A DNA stretch of 11,444 nt from Alphaproteobacteria bacterium (GTDB lineage Bacteria; Pseudomonadota; Alphaproteobacteria; VGEJ01). How positions within the stretch are numbered: position 1 is the stretch's first letter; every line of letters starts with the position of its first letter. The notes under the pieces are model-generated. The model was not told the origin of the DNA and ran no database searches. It worked only from the letters and a program-made list of their open reading frames with translations. This document shows positions 1 to 5,538 of the stretch, one piece after another. The DNA lies in the NCBI GenBank assembly GCA_016869335.1, contig VGEJ01000056.1, positions 1 through 11,444 of the forward strand, in the 5' to 3' direction. The position numbers and the translations under genes are program-made.

Positions 1-60
1 TCGAGGTCAAGTACCTCTGCCTCGGCGGCATCTGACAGCGATGCGGCGCCGAAGCGACCT

Positions 61-465
61 TCAGAGGCGGCCGAGCGCGTAGTCGGCGCACGAGAGCCCG
101 AGCTCGCTCAGCCCGTCCTCGACGTGGTCGGGCATGAGCGGGGTCCGCATCAGCGTGTCCGCCGCGCGCTCATCGAGCGCCTCTTCCGCACTCTGCCGCG
201 CGCTCTCCCACTCGGCGGTGCGCATGTCGTCGCGTCCGAGAACCATGAGCGTGAGCACATCCAGGAGCTCCTCCTCATTGAGATCGGCGAGCGCCTCGCT
301 GAGCTCCTCGGCCGTGGGGTCGTCCTCGTAGTCCTCGAGTATCGCCCGCTCGTCGTCATCGGTCGGGTTTGAGCCGGGATCGGGCTCGACCAGCGCCACC
401 TTGGCGCCGAACTCGCGCGCCTTGAGGATGATGTAGCAGACCTTCTCCGGGCGGACGGTCAGCAC
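61..465 (-). CDS. DUF3775 domain-containing protein
   Basis: An acidic 134-residue protein of unknown function. The N-terminal run LTVRPEKVCYIILKAREF, the following DPGSNPTDD stretch, the central LGRDD and the C-terminal TPLMPDHVEDGLSELGLSC fit the DUF3775 family as I remember it, including its usual length of about 135 residues. The family is typical of alphaproteobacteria and has no established role. I chose the GTG at 465 rather than a longer reading (to 585) because the domain starts right there, a GGAGGG ribosome binding site lies about seven bases upstream, and the longer N-terminus is Arg/Ser-rich out-of-frame sequence. The stop of the upstream 81-aa gene (TGA, 469-467) is one base from this GTG, so the two are probably translationally coupled. 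No signal peptide or membrane segment is seen, so it is probably cytoplasmic. I am fairly sure of the family and know nothing of the function. Confidence 0.82.
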   Translation of the reverse strand: MLTVRPEKVCYIILKAREFGAKVALVEPDPGSNPTDDDERAILEDYEDDPTAEELSEALADLNEEELLDVLTLMVLGRDDMRTAEWESARQSAEEALDERAADTLMRTPLMPDHVEDGLSELGLSCADYALGRL

Positions 466-466
466 C

Positions 467-712
467 TCAGGACCCTCCGCGCTCCGGCTCTTCGACCTCC
501 GCCGCGCCGGCGATCTCACAGATCTCTGCGGCGCGCGCCGATAATGTGTGACCGGCCAGCCGCACGATGTCCTCCTCGCCGGCAAGCCATGCCGCGGGTT
601 CCTCGAGCTCCTCGGTGGTCGGCTTGAACTCGAGGACCGCGGTGATCTGCAGATCGCCGAGTTCCCCGAGGATGGCGCGCACGTCCTTTTTACTGGCCTC
701 GGCGTTGTCCAT
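467..712 (-). CDS. Small acidic hypothetical protein (81 aa)
   Basis: An 81-residue soluble acidic protein starting MDNAEASKKDVRAILGEL and ending in a Glu-rich tail. The central pattern (ILGELGD, AVLEFKPTTEELEEPAAWLAG, then GHTLSARAAEICEI) looks like three or four short amphipathic helices. It resembles short uncharacterised alphaproteobacterial proteins, but I cannot name a family. The start is the ATG at 712, which has a GAGG motif six bases upstream. A TTG at 778 would add 22 residues but lies inside the FNR-type palindrome at 765-778 and has no ribosome binding site. The gene reads away from archease-RtcB and straight into the DUF3775 gene with a one-base gap, so the two small proteins form an operon. 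A role in a low-oxygen or stress response is inference from the box alone. Confidence 0.7.
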   Translation of the reverse strand: MDNAEASKKDVRAILGELGDLQITAVLEFKPTTEELEEPAAWLAGEEDIVRLAGHTLSARAAEICEIAGAAEVEEPERGGS

Positions 713-764
713 GACCCGCCTCAGTATTTTGGGAACATGCTGCGCCAACGCCGGACGGGCGACC

Positions 765-778
765 TTGACGCAGGTCAA
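765..778. promoter_or_regulatory. FNR/FixK/DNR-type box (perfect palindrome)
   Basis: TTGACGCAGGTCAA has perfect five-base arms TTGAC and GTCAA around four bases. It fits the CRP/FNR-superfamily pattern TTGA-N6-TCAA used by FNR, FixK and DNR/NNR regulators. Its centre (771.5) is about 60 bases upstream of the ATG at 712 of the minus-strand operon. A class II arrangement would put the transcript start near 730, just ahead of the ribosome binding site. It could also act on the divergent archease gene. The match is visible; the regulator and direction are inferred. Confidence 0.55.
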
Positions 779-793
779 CCGCGATGCGCCGCG

Positions 794-807
794 TTGATCT
801 GGGTCAT
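794..807. promoter_or_regulatory. Second, imperfect FNR-type box
   Basis: TTGATCTGGGTCAT matches TTGA-N6-TCAA except for the last base. Its centre is 29 bases from that of the perfect box at 765-778. It is 33 bases upstream of the archease start, too close for a class II activator site for that gene. It may be a secondary or repressing site, or a chance match. No good -10 hexamer was found between it and 840. Confidence 0.3.
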
Positions 808-839
808 GGCCGGAGCCCGCTCATCGGCTAGGGTGAGAG

Positions 840-1259
840 ATGATCGCGAGCGGCTGGGAGCATTTCCCGCATGCGGCGGACATTGGGATCCGAGGCTTCG
901 GCCCAACCCGTGCCGCGGCGTTCGAGCAGGCGGCGCTGGCGCTCACTGCCGTGGTCACCGAGCCCGGCCGGGTTGTGCCGCGCGAGGTGGTGGCGCTGAT
1001 CTGTGAAGCCGATGACGACGGGGCGTTGCTCGTGGAATGGCTCAACGAGATCGTCTACGAGATGGCGACCCGGCGCATGCTGTTCTCACGCCTCGAGGTC
1101 GCGCTCGCCGGGCACGCGCTGAAAGGGCGCGCCTGGGGTGAAACGATCGATGCCGCGCGCCACCGGCCGGCCGTCGAGGTCAAGGGAGCAACGTACACCG
1201 CGCTCGCCGTACACCAGGAGGGCGGACGTTGGATCGCCCAGTGTGTCGTCGATGTGTGA
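840..1259 (+). CDS. Archease, cofactor of RNA ligase RtcB
   Basis: Archease (139 aa) stimulates the RtcB RNA ligase by promoting guanylation of its active-site histidine and multiple turnover. The family signature is clear: GWEHFPHAADIGIRGFG at residues 5-21 (metal-binding Asp14), LLVEWLNEIVYEM around 63-75, VKGATYTALAV at 114-124, and the C-terminal VVDV in which Asp138 is the second conserved acidic residue. Length is normal for bacterial archeases. The start is the ATG at 840, which places the conserved H-x-AD motif at the usual distance from the N-terminus; the upstream GGGTGAGAG is only a weak ribosome binding site. RtcB follows nine bases after the stop, so the two are surely co-transcribed. 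The FNR-type boxes lie just upstream. Cytoplasmic. Identification is near certain. Confidence 0.93.
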   Translation: MIASGWEHFPHAADIGIRGFGPTRAAAFEQAALALTAVVTEPGRVVPREVVALICEADDDGALLVEWLNEIVYEMATRRMLFSRLEVALAGHALKGRAWGETIDAARHRPAVEVKGATYTALAVHQEGGRWIAQCVVDV

Positions 1260-1268
1260 GGCCGGCCG

Positions 1269-2699
1269 ATGGAGCTGAGCGGCTGGGTGCAGGATGAGGC
1301 CTATCGCTGGCGACGGCCGCCGACGGGCGCTATGCGGGTGCCGGCGGTGATCTATGCAAGTGCCGCGCTGATGGCCGAGATGGACGACAAGGTGGCGGAG
1401 CAGATCGCCAACGTCGCGACACTTCCCGGGATCGTTGAGGCGGCCTACGCCATGCCCGACGCGCATTGGGGGTACGGCTTCCCGATCGGCGGCGTCGCCG
1501 CCTTCGATCCCGACCTCGGTGGCGTCGTCTCGGCGGGCGGCGTCGGCTTCGACATCTCGTGCGGCGTGCGGGCCCTCCACACCGGGCTCAGGGTCGGCGA
1601 GCTTAGGCCACTCAAGGAAGCACTCGCCGATACGCTGTTTGGCGAGGTGCCGGCTGGGGTTGGCTCGACCGGTGCGATCTCGCTAGCGCCCGCGGAGATG
1701 GACGCGATGCTGGAAGGCGGCGCGGCCTGGGCGGTCGCGCGCGGCTATGGCACGAGCGCGGATCTCGTGCGCGTCGAAGAACAAGGACGCATGGCCGGAG
1801 CGCTGCCGGATTGCGTATCGGACAAGGCGAAGAACCGCCAGCGCCGCGAAATGGGCACGCTCGGCTCGGGCAACCACTACCTCGAGGTCCAGGAGGTCAG
1901 CGAGATCTTCGACCGGGCCGCGGCGGCCGCCTTCGGGCTCGCCCAGGGCGACGTCGTGGTATCCATCCATTGTGGCTCGCGCGGCCTGGGCCACCAGATC
2001 GGCACCGAGTTCCTGCGCGATATGGCCAAGAGCGCAGCCGGGTTCGGGATCGCGCTGCCCGACCGCGAGCTTGCTTGCGCCCCGCTCACCTCGCCGGTCG
2101 GCGAGCGCTATCTCGGCGCGATGCGTGGGGCGATCAACTGTGCCATGGCCAATCGCCAGATCATCACCCACCTCACTCGCGCGGCGTTCGCGCGCATCGC
2201 GCCCGAGGCCGAGCTCAGCGTCCTCTATGATGTGTCGCACAATACCTGCAAGCTCGAGGAGCACCAGGTTGGCGGCGTGCCGCGCCGGCTGTTCGTCCAC
2301 CGCAAGGGCGCGACGCGCGCCTTCGGGCCGGGCCATCCCGACCTGCCCTCCGACCTGCGCGCGGTGGGCCAGCCGGTGATGATCGGCGGCAGCATGGGAA
2401 CCGGCTCCTACATGCTGGTTGGCGCTGCCACTGCCGGGGAGCGCGCCTTCGGCTCCGCCTGCCATGGTGCCGGCCGCAGCATGAGCCGGCACCAGGCGCT
2501 GCGCACCTGGCGCGGTCGCGCCGTGATCGATGAGCTGGCCGGGCGCGGCATCTTGATCCGCAGCCCGAGCTACCGCGGTGTCGCCGAAGAAGCGCCGGGC
2601 GCCTACAAGGACGTGACGGCGGTGGTCGATGAGGCCGATCAGGCGGGGCTCGCGCGCAAGGTCGCGCGCCTGAAACCGCATGTCTGCGTCAAGGGCTGA
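1269..2699 (+). CDS. rtcB: RNA ligase RtcB
   Basis: RtcB (476 aa) joins RNA 2',3'-cyclic phosphate or 3'-phosphate ends to 5'-OH ends using GTP and Mn2+, through a covalent histidine-GMP intermediate. All expected active-site elements are present: Asp95 and Cys98 in GVGFDISCGVR, Asn202-His203 in GSGNHYLEVQ, His234 in SIHCGSRGLGHQ, His324 in VSHN, the RKGATRAFGPGHP segment at 345-357, GGSMGTGSYMLVG at 373-385, and the guanylated His399 in SACHGAGR. The enzyme should therefore be active. The ATG at 1269 has a GAGG motif that overlaps the archease TGA, which suggests translational coupling. Bacterial RtcB acts in RNA repair and sometimes in restoring cleaved tRNA or rRNA; the substrate here is unknown. 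The gene converges with the ArsR-rhodanese gene, 20 bases apart, with no clear terminator between. Confidence 0.97.
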   Translation: MELSGWVQDEAYRWRRPPTGAMRVPAVIYASAALMAEMDDKVAEQIANVATLPGIVEAAYAMPDAHWGYGFPIGGVAAFDPDLGGVVSAGGVGFDISCGVRALHTGLRVGELRPLKEALADTLFGEVPAGVGSTGAISLAPAEMDAMLEGGAAWAVARGYGTSADLVRVEEQGRMAGALPDCVSDKAKNRQRREMGTLGSGNHYLEVQEVSEIFDRAAAAAFGLAQGDVVVSIHCGSRGLGHQIGTEFLRDMAKSAAGFGIALPDRELACAPLTSPVGERYLGAMRGAINCAMANRQIITHLTRAAFARIAPEAELSVLYDVSHNTCKLEEHQVGGVPRRLFVHRKGATRAFGPGHPDLPSDLRAVGQPVMIGGSMGTGSYMLVGAATAGERAFGSACHGAGRSMSRHQALRTWRGRAVIDELAGRGILIRSPSYRGVAEEAPGAYKDVTAVVDEADQAGLARKVARLKPHVCVKG

Positions 2700-2719
2700 A
2701 CGGCAAGCGACCGAAGTTC

Positions 2720-3406
2720 TCACGCATGTTCGAGCGGCAGGCCGGCGGCCTTCCACTCGGGGAACCCCTCCGCCAATCGACGCGCCGTAAAGCCGCGGGC
2801 GCGCAAGGCGGCGACCGCCTCGAACGAGAGCACGCAATAGGCACCGCGGCAGTAGGCGACGATCTCCTGTCCGCGGTCGAGCTCGGCGAGCCGCGCGCCG
2901 AGTTCCTTCAGCGGGATGTTTAGGGCGCCGGGCAGGTGGCCCAGCGCAAACTCATCGGCGGGCCGCACGTCGAGAACCATGACGAGGCCCGCGCGGGAGC
3001 GTGCCATCAGCTCTTCGCGTGAGACCGGCTCCATACCGTCACGGTCGGCGAAATAACCGCGCACGATCCGCTCCACCTCGGCGAGGTTGCGCTCCGCGAC
3101 CTGCCGCAGAGCGGAGAGCAGCGCGAGGACGGCCTCGTCCGTGAGACGATAGCGAACGAACTTGCCGTCCCGCTGCGAGGCGACGAGACCGGCCCGCCTG
3201 AGGTGCTGCAAGTGCTGCGAGGTGTTGGCGATCGAGAGATCGACGCGCTCAGACAACGCCTCCACGCCGCGCTCGCCCTGCGCGAGATGCTCAAGGATCT
3301 CCAGCCGGTGCGGATGACCGAGCGCGCGAGCCACTGCGGCAAACTGTCCGAGCAGAGCTTGCTTGGGACCGATTGATATCCGTTGACCCAGTGCAATACC
3401 ATTCAA
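2720..3406 (-). CDS. ArsR-family regulator fused to a rhodanese domain
   Basis: A two-domain transcription regulator of about 228 aa. Residues ~15-105 form an ArsR winged helix (ALGHPHRLEILEHLAQGER, recognition region LSIANTSQHLQHLRRAGLV, wing RDGKFVRYRL). Residues ~127-225 form a rhodanese domain (VLDVRPADEFALGHLPGALN, catalytic loop CRGAYC with Cys186 and Cys191, then FPEWKAAGLPL). The DNA-binding domain has no Cys, so the rhodanese pair is the only obvious thiol sensor; I infer sensing of sulfane sulfur or oxidants. The N-terminus is uncertain: no in-frame ATG or GTG lies near the domain start. TTG at 3406 is the best candidate, has no Shine-Dalgarno motif, and falls inside the palindrome 3401-3420, so translation may be near-leaderless. 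The frame stays open upstream to 3706, but that part overlaps the divergent gene and looks non-coding. Probable autoregulation and control of 3456-5517. Confidence 0.88.
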   Translation of the reverse strand: MNGIALGQRISIGPKQALLGQFAAVARALGHPHRLEILEHLAQGERGVEALSERVDLSIANTSQHLQHLRRAGLVASQRDGKFVRYRLTDEAVLALLSALRQVAERNLAEVERIVRGYFADRDGMEPVSREELMARSRAGLVMVLDVRPADEFALGHLPGALNIPLKELGARLAELDRGQEIVAYCRGAYCVLSFEAVAALRARGFTARRLAEGFPEWKAAGLPLEHA

Positions 3407-3412
3407 TATATC
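3383..3412 (+). promoter_or_regulatory. Putative sigma70 promoter of the hydroxylase operon
   Basis: TTGACC (3383-3388) and TATATC (3407-3412) are separated by 18 bases and would start transcription near 3419, about 37 bases ahead of the GTG at 3456. The -10 hexamer lies inside the palindrome 3401-3420, a typical arrangement for repression. This is a reading of the sequence by eye, with a slightly long spacer. Confidence 0.4.
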
Positions 3413-3420
3413 GATTGAAT
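3401..3420. promoter_or_regulatory. Palindromic operator, probably for the ArsR-rhodanese regulator
   Basis: A perfect inverted repeat, ATTCAAT-N6-ATTGAAT, is AT-rich within GC-rich surroundings. It lies between the divergent ArsR-rhodanese gene and the hydroxylase operon. Size and symmetry are typical of ArsR/SmtB-type operators. It covers the proposed -10 of the plus-strand promoter and the proposed TTG start of the regulator, so one bound dimer could repress both directions. Binding by this particular protein is inferred from position. Confidence 0.65.
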
Positions 3421-3444
3421 GTATAGTGAGAGCGGACCGCTGGC

Positions 3445-3451
3445 AAGGAGG
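3445..3451 (+). promoter_or_regulatory. Ribosome binding site fixing the hydroxylase start
   Basis: AAGGAGG is a full Shine-Dalgarno match four bases before GTG 3456. It decides for that start over the GTG at 3426, which has no such site and lies beside the proposed transcript start. Confidence 0.7.
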
Positions 3452-3455
3452 CACT

Positions 3456-4298
3456 GTGTCCCAGCTACTGCTGACGAACGAGCCGCTCATCCGCGTCGGG
3501 TTCTTTGTCGGCGTCCTCGTCATGATGATGGCATGGGAGGCGGCGGCGGCGCGGCGAGCGCGGCAGATCGCCCGCTGGCTCCGCTGGATCAACAATCTCG
3601 GCGTGGTGGTGCTGGCCACCGCTCTCGTCCGCCTGGTCTTCCCCATCGCGGCGGTCGGTCTTGCCCACCTGGCCCAAGAGCGCGGCTGGGGGCTGCTGAA
3701 CGCCATCCAGGCGCCCGGCTGGCTCGCCGTCGCGCTGTCGCTCCTGGTTCTCGACCTCGCAATCTATCTGCAACACGTCATGTTCCACGCCGTGCCGGCG
3801 CTCTGGCGGCTGCACCGCATGCATCATGCCGACCTCGAGTTCGACGCCACGACGGGACTGCGCTTTCACCCCCTCGAGATCCTGCTGTCGATGGGCATCA
3901 AGCTGGTCATCGTCGCGGCCCTGGGGCCGCCCGCCGTCGCGGTACTCGTCTTCGAGGTGCTCTTGAACGCGACCTCCCTGTTCAACCACGGCAACGTGCG
4001 GCTCCCCTTCGGGTTAGATCGCACCCTTCGCTGGCTCGTCGTCACGCCGGACATGCATCGCGTCCATCACTCCGTTCGCCCGAACGAGACCAATAGCAAC
4101 TTCGGCTTCAACCTGCCTTGGTGGGACCGATTGCTCGGAACCTACCGGGCGCAGCCGCGGGACGGCCACGCGGGCATGACCATCGGCATCGAGCAGTTCC
4201 GCACCACCCGCGATCTGTGGCTCGATCGGATGCTGATCCAGCCGGTGCGCGGGCCGGCCAACCGCTATCCCATTAACCGGGAGGGAGCCGCACGGTGA
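3456..4298 (+). CDS. Fatty acid hydroxylase / sterol desaturase family membrane protein
   Basis: A 280-aa integral membrane protein of the di-iron hydroxylase superfamily. These enzymes use O2 to hydroxylate or desaturate lipid chains, sterols or carotenoids; the substrate here cannot be told. The histidine ligands are present: H107-x3-H111 (QHVMFH), H120-x2-HH (HRMHH), FHP at 137-139, FNHGN at 177-181 (His178) and HRVHH at 201-205, followed by the family motif TNSNFGFNLPWWDRLLGTY. Hydrophobic segments at about 12-28, 48-72, 88-106 and 146-170 fit a four-span core. The GTG start at 3456 is set by AAGGAGG. The gene is first in an operon and its stop overlaps the next start by four bases (GTGA). 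The operator at 3401-3420 suggests control by the divergent ArsR-rhodanese protein. Confidence 0.9.
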   Translation: MSQLLLTNEPLIRVGFFVGVLVMMMAWEAAAARRARQIARWLRWINNLGVVVLATALVRLVFPIAAVGLAHLAQERGWGLLNAIQAPGWLAVALSLLVLDLAIYLQHVMFHAVPALWRLHRMHHADLEFDATTGLRFHPLEILLSMGIKLVIVAALGPPAVAVLVFEVLLNATSLFNHGNVRLPFGLDRTLRWLVVTPDMHRVHHSVRPNETNSNFGFNLPWWDRLLGTYRAQPRDGHAGMTIGIEQFRTTRDLWLDRMLIQPVRGPANRYPINREGAAR

Positions 4299-5320
4299 CC
4301 CGGCTTCGCCTCGTTCCCCGGTTCCTCCTCCTGGCAGGTATCGTCGGCGCCGTCGTTTGGGCGGCACTCCGCCGCGACCGATTCGATCTGACGGCGCTGG
4401 ATGGTTGGCTCTCCGGGCTGGGCATCTGGGCGCCGGCGATCTATGTGATCCTCTATGCGGCCGGGACGGTGGTCTTCCTGCCGGGCTCGCTGTTCGCGCT
4501 GGCCGGCGGCGCGCTGTTCGGTCCGGTCTGGGGGGCACTCCTCAATATCCTCGGCGCCACGATCGGCGCGAGCGTCGCCTTTCTCATCGCCCGCTACCTC
4601 GCCGGCGATTGGGCGGCACGGATGGCGGCGGGGCGCCTGAAGCGCGTGATCGCAGGCGTGGAGGCCGAAGGCTGGCGCTTCGTCGCCCTGGCTCGGCTGG
4701 TGCCGCTGTTCCCATTCAACCTGACGAACTACGCGCTCGGCCTCACCCGAATCGGATTCCAGCCGTATGTCATCACCTCGTTCATTTGCATGGCGCCGGG
4801 CGCCGTCGCCTACACTTGGTTCGGCCACGCCGGCCGCGAGGCGTTGGCCGGCGACACCTCTGCGATCCGCTACGGCCTGCCCGCGCTCGGTTTGCTGGCC
4901 GCGATTGTCTTACTGCCGCGACTGATCAAGCGGATGCGGCGAAGCAACAGCGCCGTGTGGATCGAACCGGAAGAGCTGCGCCGCCAGATCGAGGCAGGCG
5001 CGCCCCCGACCCTGCTCGACGTGCGCGGTGCGGATGAGTTCACGGGCGCGCTCGGGCATATTCCGGCGGCGCTGAACCTGCCGCTCGGCGAACTCGACCG
5101 GCGGCTGGACGAGCTGCGCGCGCGGTCGAGCGGCAGGATCGTCATCGTTTGCCGCACCGACAAGCGTTCGGCAATGGCCCAGGCGACCCTGCGCGCCGCC
5201 GGCTTCGCGGGCGTGACCGCGCTGCGCGGCGGGATGGAGCGCTGGAACGCCTTGGGCTTCGCAGCGCCGTGCGCCGACATGCCCAGAACCTCGACCGCCG
5301 GGAACGAGCGACGGCCGTGA
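4295..5320 (+). CDS. TVP38/TMEM64 (DedA-superfamily) membrane protein with C-terminal rhodanese domain
   Basis: A 341-aa fusion. Residues ~1-215 are a TVP38/SNARE-associated (VTT) membrane domain: an N-terminal helix at 8-24, FLPGSLFALAGGALFGPVWG at 61-80, ARLVPLFPFNLTNYALGL at 133-150, and a last helix near 195-210. Relatives of this fold include lipid scramblases and DedA flippases. Residues ~222-323 are a rhodanese domain (LLDVRGADEFTGALGHIPAALN, catalytic Cys286 in CRTDKRS, then GGMERWNALGF), probably cytoplasmic and able to carry a persulfide. The GTG start overlaps the hydroxylase stop (GTGA, 4295-4298) and has GGGAGG upstream. The end overlaps the DsrE start in the same way. The fusion ties a lipid-membrane fold to sulfur chemistry, like the regulator upstream. 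The transported or bound substrate is unknown. Confidence 0.9.
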   Translation: MTRLRLVPRFLLLAGIVGAVVWAALRRDRFDLTALDGWLSGLGIWAPAIYVILYAAGTVVFLPGSLFALAGGALFGPVWGALLNILGATIGASVAFLIARYLAGDWAARMAAGRLKRVIAGVEAEGWRFVALARLVPLFPFNLTNYALGLTRIGFQPYVITSFICMAPGAVAYTWFGHAGREALAGDTSAIRYGLPALGLLAAIVLLPRLIKRMRRSNSAVWIEPEELRRQIEAGAPPTLLDVRGADEFTGALGHIPAALNLPLGELDRRLDELRARSSGRIVIVCRTDKRSAMAQATLRAAGFAGVTALRGGMERWNALGFAAPCADMPRTSTAGNERRP

Positions 5321-5517
5321 ACACGCTGTTCGTCCTCAACGACCCGCCTTACGGCAGCGAGCGCTGCTACAACGCCTTGCGCCTTGCCCATGCGCTGTCG
5401 AAAAGCGACCCGAAGGCCGCGATCACCATCTTCCTGATGGCCGACGCCGTCGTCGCCGCGCAGGCGCTGGCGCGCCGTCGGGTGCTCGAGGCGATGGCCT
5501 TCCGCCGCCGCGGTTAG
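5317..5517 (+). CDS. DsrE-family protein, truncated to its N-terminal half
   Basis: A 66-aa product. Residues 1-45 (NTLFVLNDPPYGSERCYNALRLA, then ITIFLMADAV) match the start of small DsrE/DsrF-like proteins that take part in sulfur relay. Full members run to about 110-120 aa and carry a conserved C-GTC-type cysteine motif in the second half. Here the match stops after ADAV and is followed by an unrelated Arg-rich tail (QALARRRVLEAMAFRRRG) and TAG. I checked the other two frames after 5440 and found no continuation, so this looks like a deletion or rearrangement rather than a frameshift. The GTG start overlaps the stop of the previous gene (GTGA), showing that it was the last gene of the sulfur-linked operon. 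It is probably non-functional, so it could equally be called a pseudogene. Confidence 0.7.
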   Translation: MNTLFVLNDPPYGSERCYNALRLAHALSKSDPKAAITIFLMADAVVAAQALARRRVLEAMAFRRRG

Positions 5518-5522
5518 GGTTC

Positions 5523-5538
5523 CCGCCGTCAGCGGCGG
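5523..5538. terminator. Possible hairpin between convergent genes
   Basis: CCGCCG-TCAG-CGGCGG forms a six-base-pair GC stem with a four-base loop. It sits at the convergent ends of the DsrE remnant and the CoA-transferase and overlaps the CoA-transferase stop. No T-run follows on either strand, so it is at best a weak intrinsic terminator. Confidence 0.25.

Noticed and set aside
1..35. Possible C-terminal end of a plus-strand gene (EVKYLCLGGI then TGA at 33-35)
   Set aside because: Only eleven codons are visible and I cannot match them to a family. Positions 1-60 otherwise show no supported feature.
466..585. N-terminal extension of the DUF3775 protein
   Set aside because: It overlaps the upstream gene out of frame and is Arg/Ser-rich; the domain begins exactly at the GTG at 465, which has its own ribosome binding site.
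713..778. TTG at 778 as start of the 81-aa protein
   Set aside because: It lies inside the FNR-type palindrome and has no ribosome binding site; the ATG at 712 has a GAGG motif at good spacing.
1683..2837. 384-aa open frame antisense to rtcB
   Set aside because: It mirrors a gene with complete catalytic motifs; Arg/Ala/Gly-rich content is typical of antisense frames in GC-rich DNA.
3007..3402. 131-aa frame starting ATG 3402 (MVLHWVNGYQ) within the ArsR gene
   Set aside because: It starts near the right place but in the wrong frame, and its translation shows no ArsR pattern; a frameshift in the ArsR N-terminus is not needed to explain the gene.
3426..3455. GTG at 3426 as hydroxylase start
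   Set aside because: No ribosome binding site, and it lies beside the proposed transcript start; AAGGAGG supports the GTG at 3456.
3407..3706. Upstream extension of the ArsR-rhodanese frame
   Set aside because: It runs antisense through the start of the hydroxylase gene, has Ser/Arg/Thr-rich composition, and adds nothing expected of the family.
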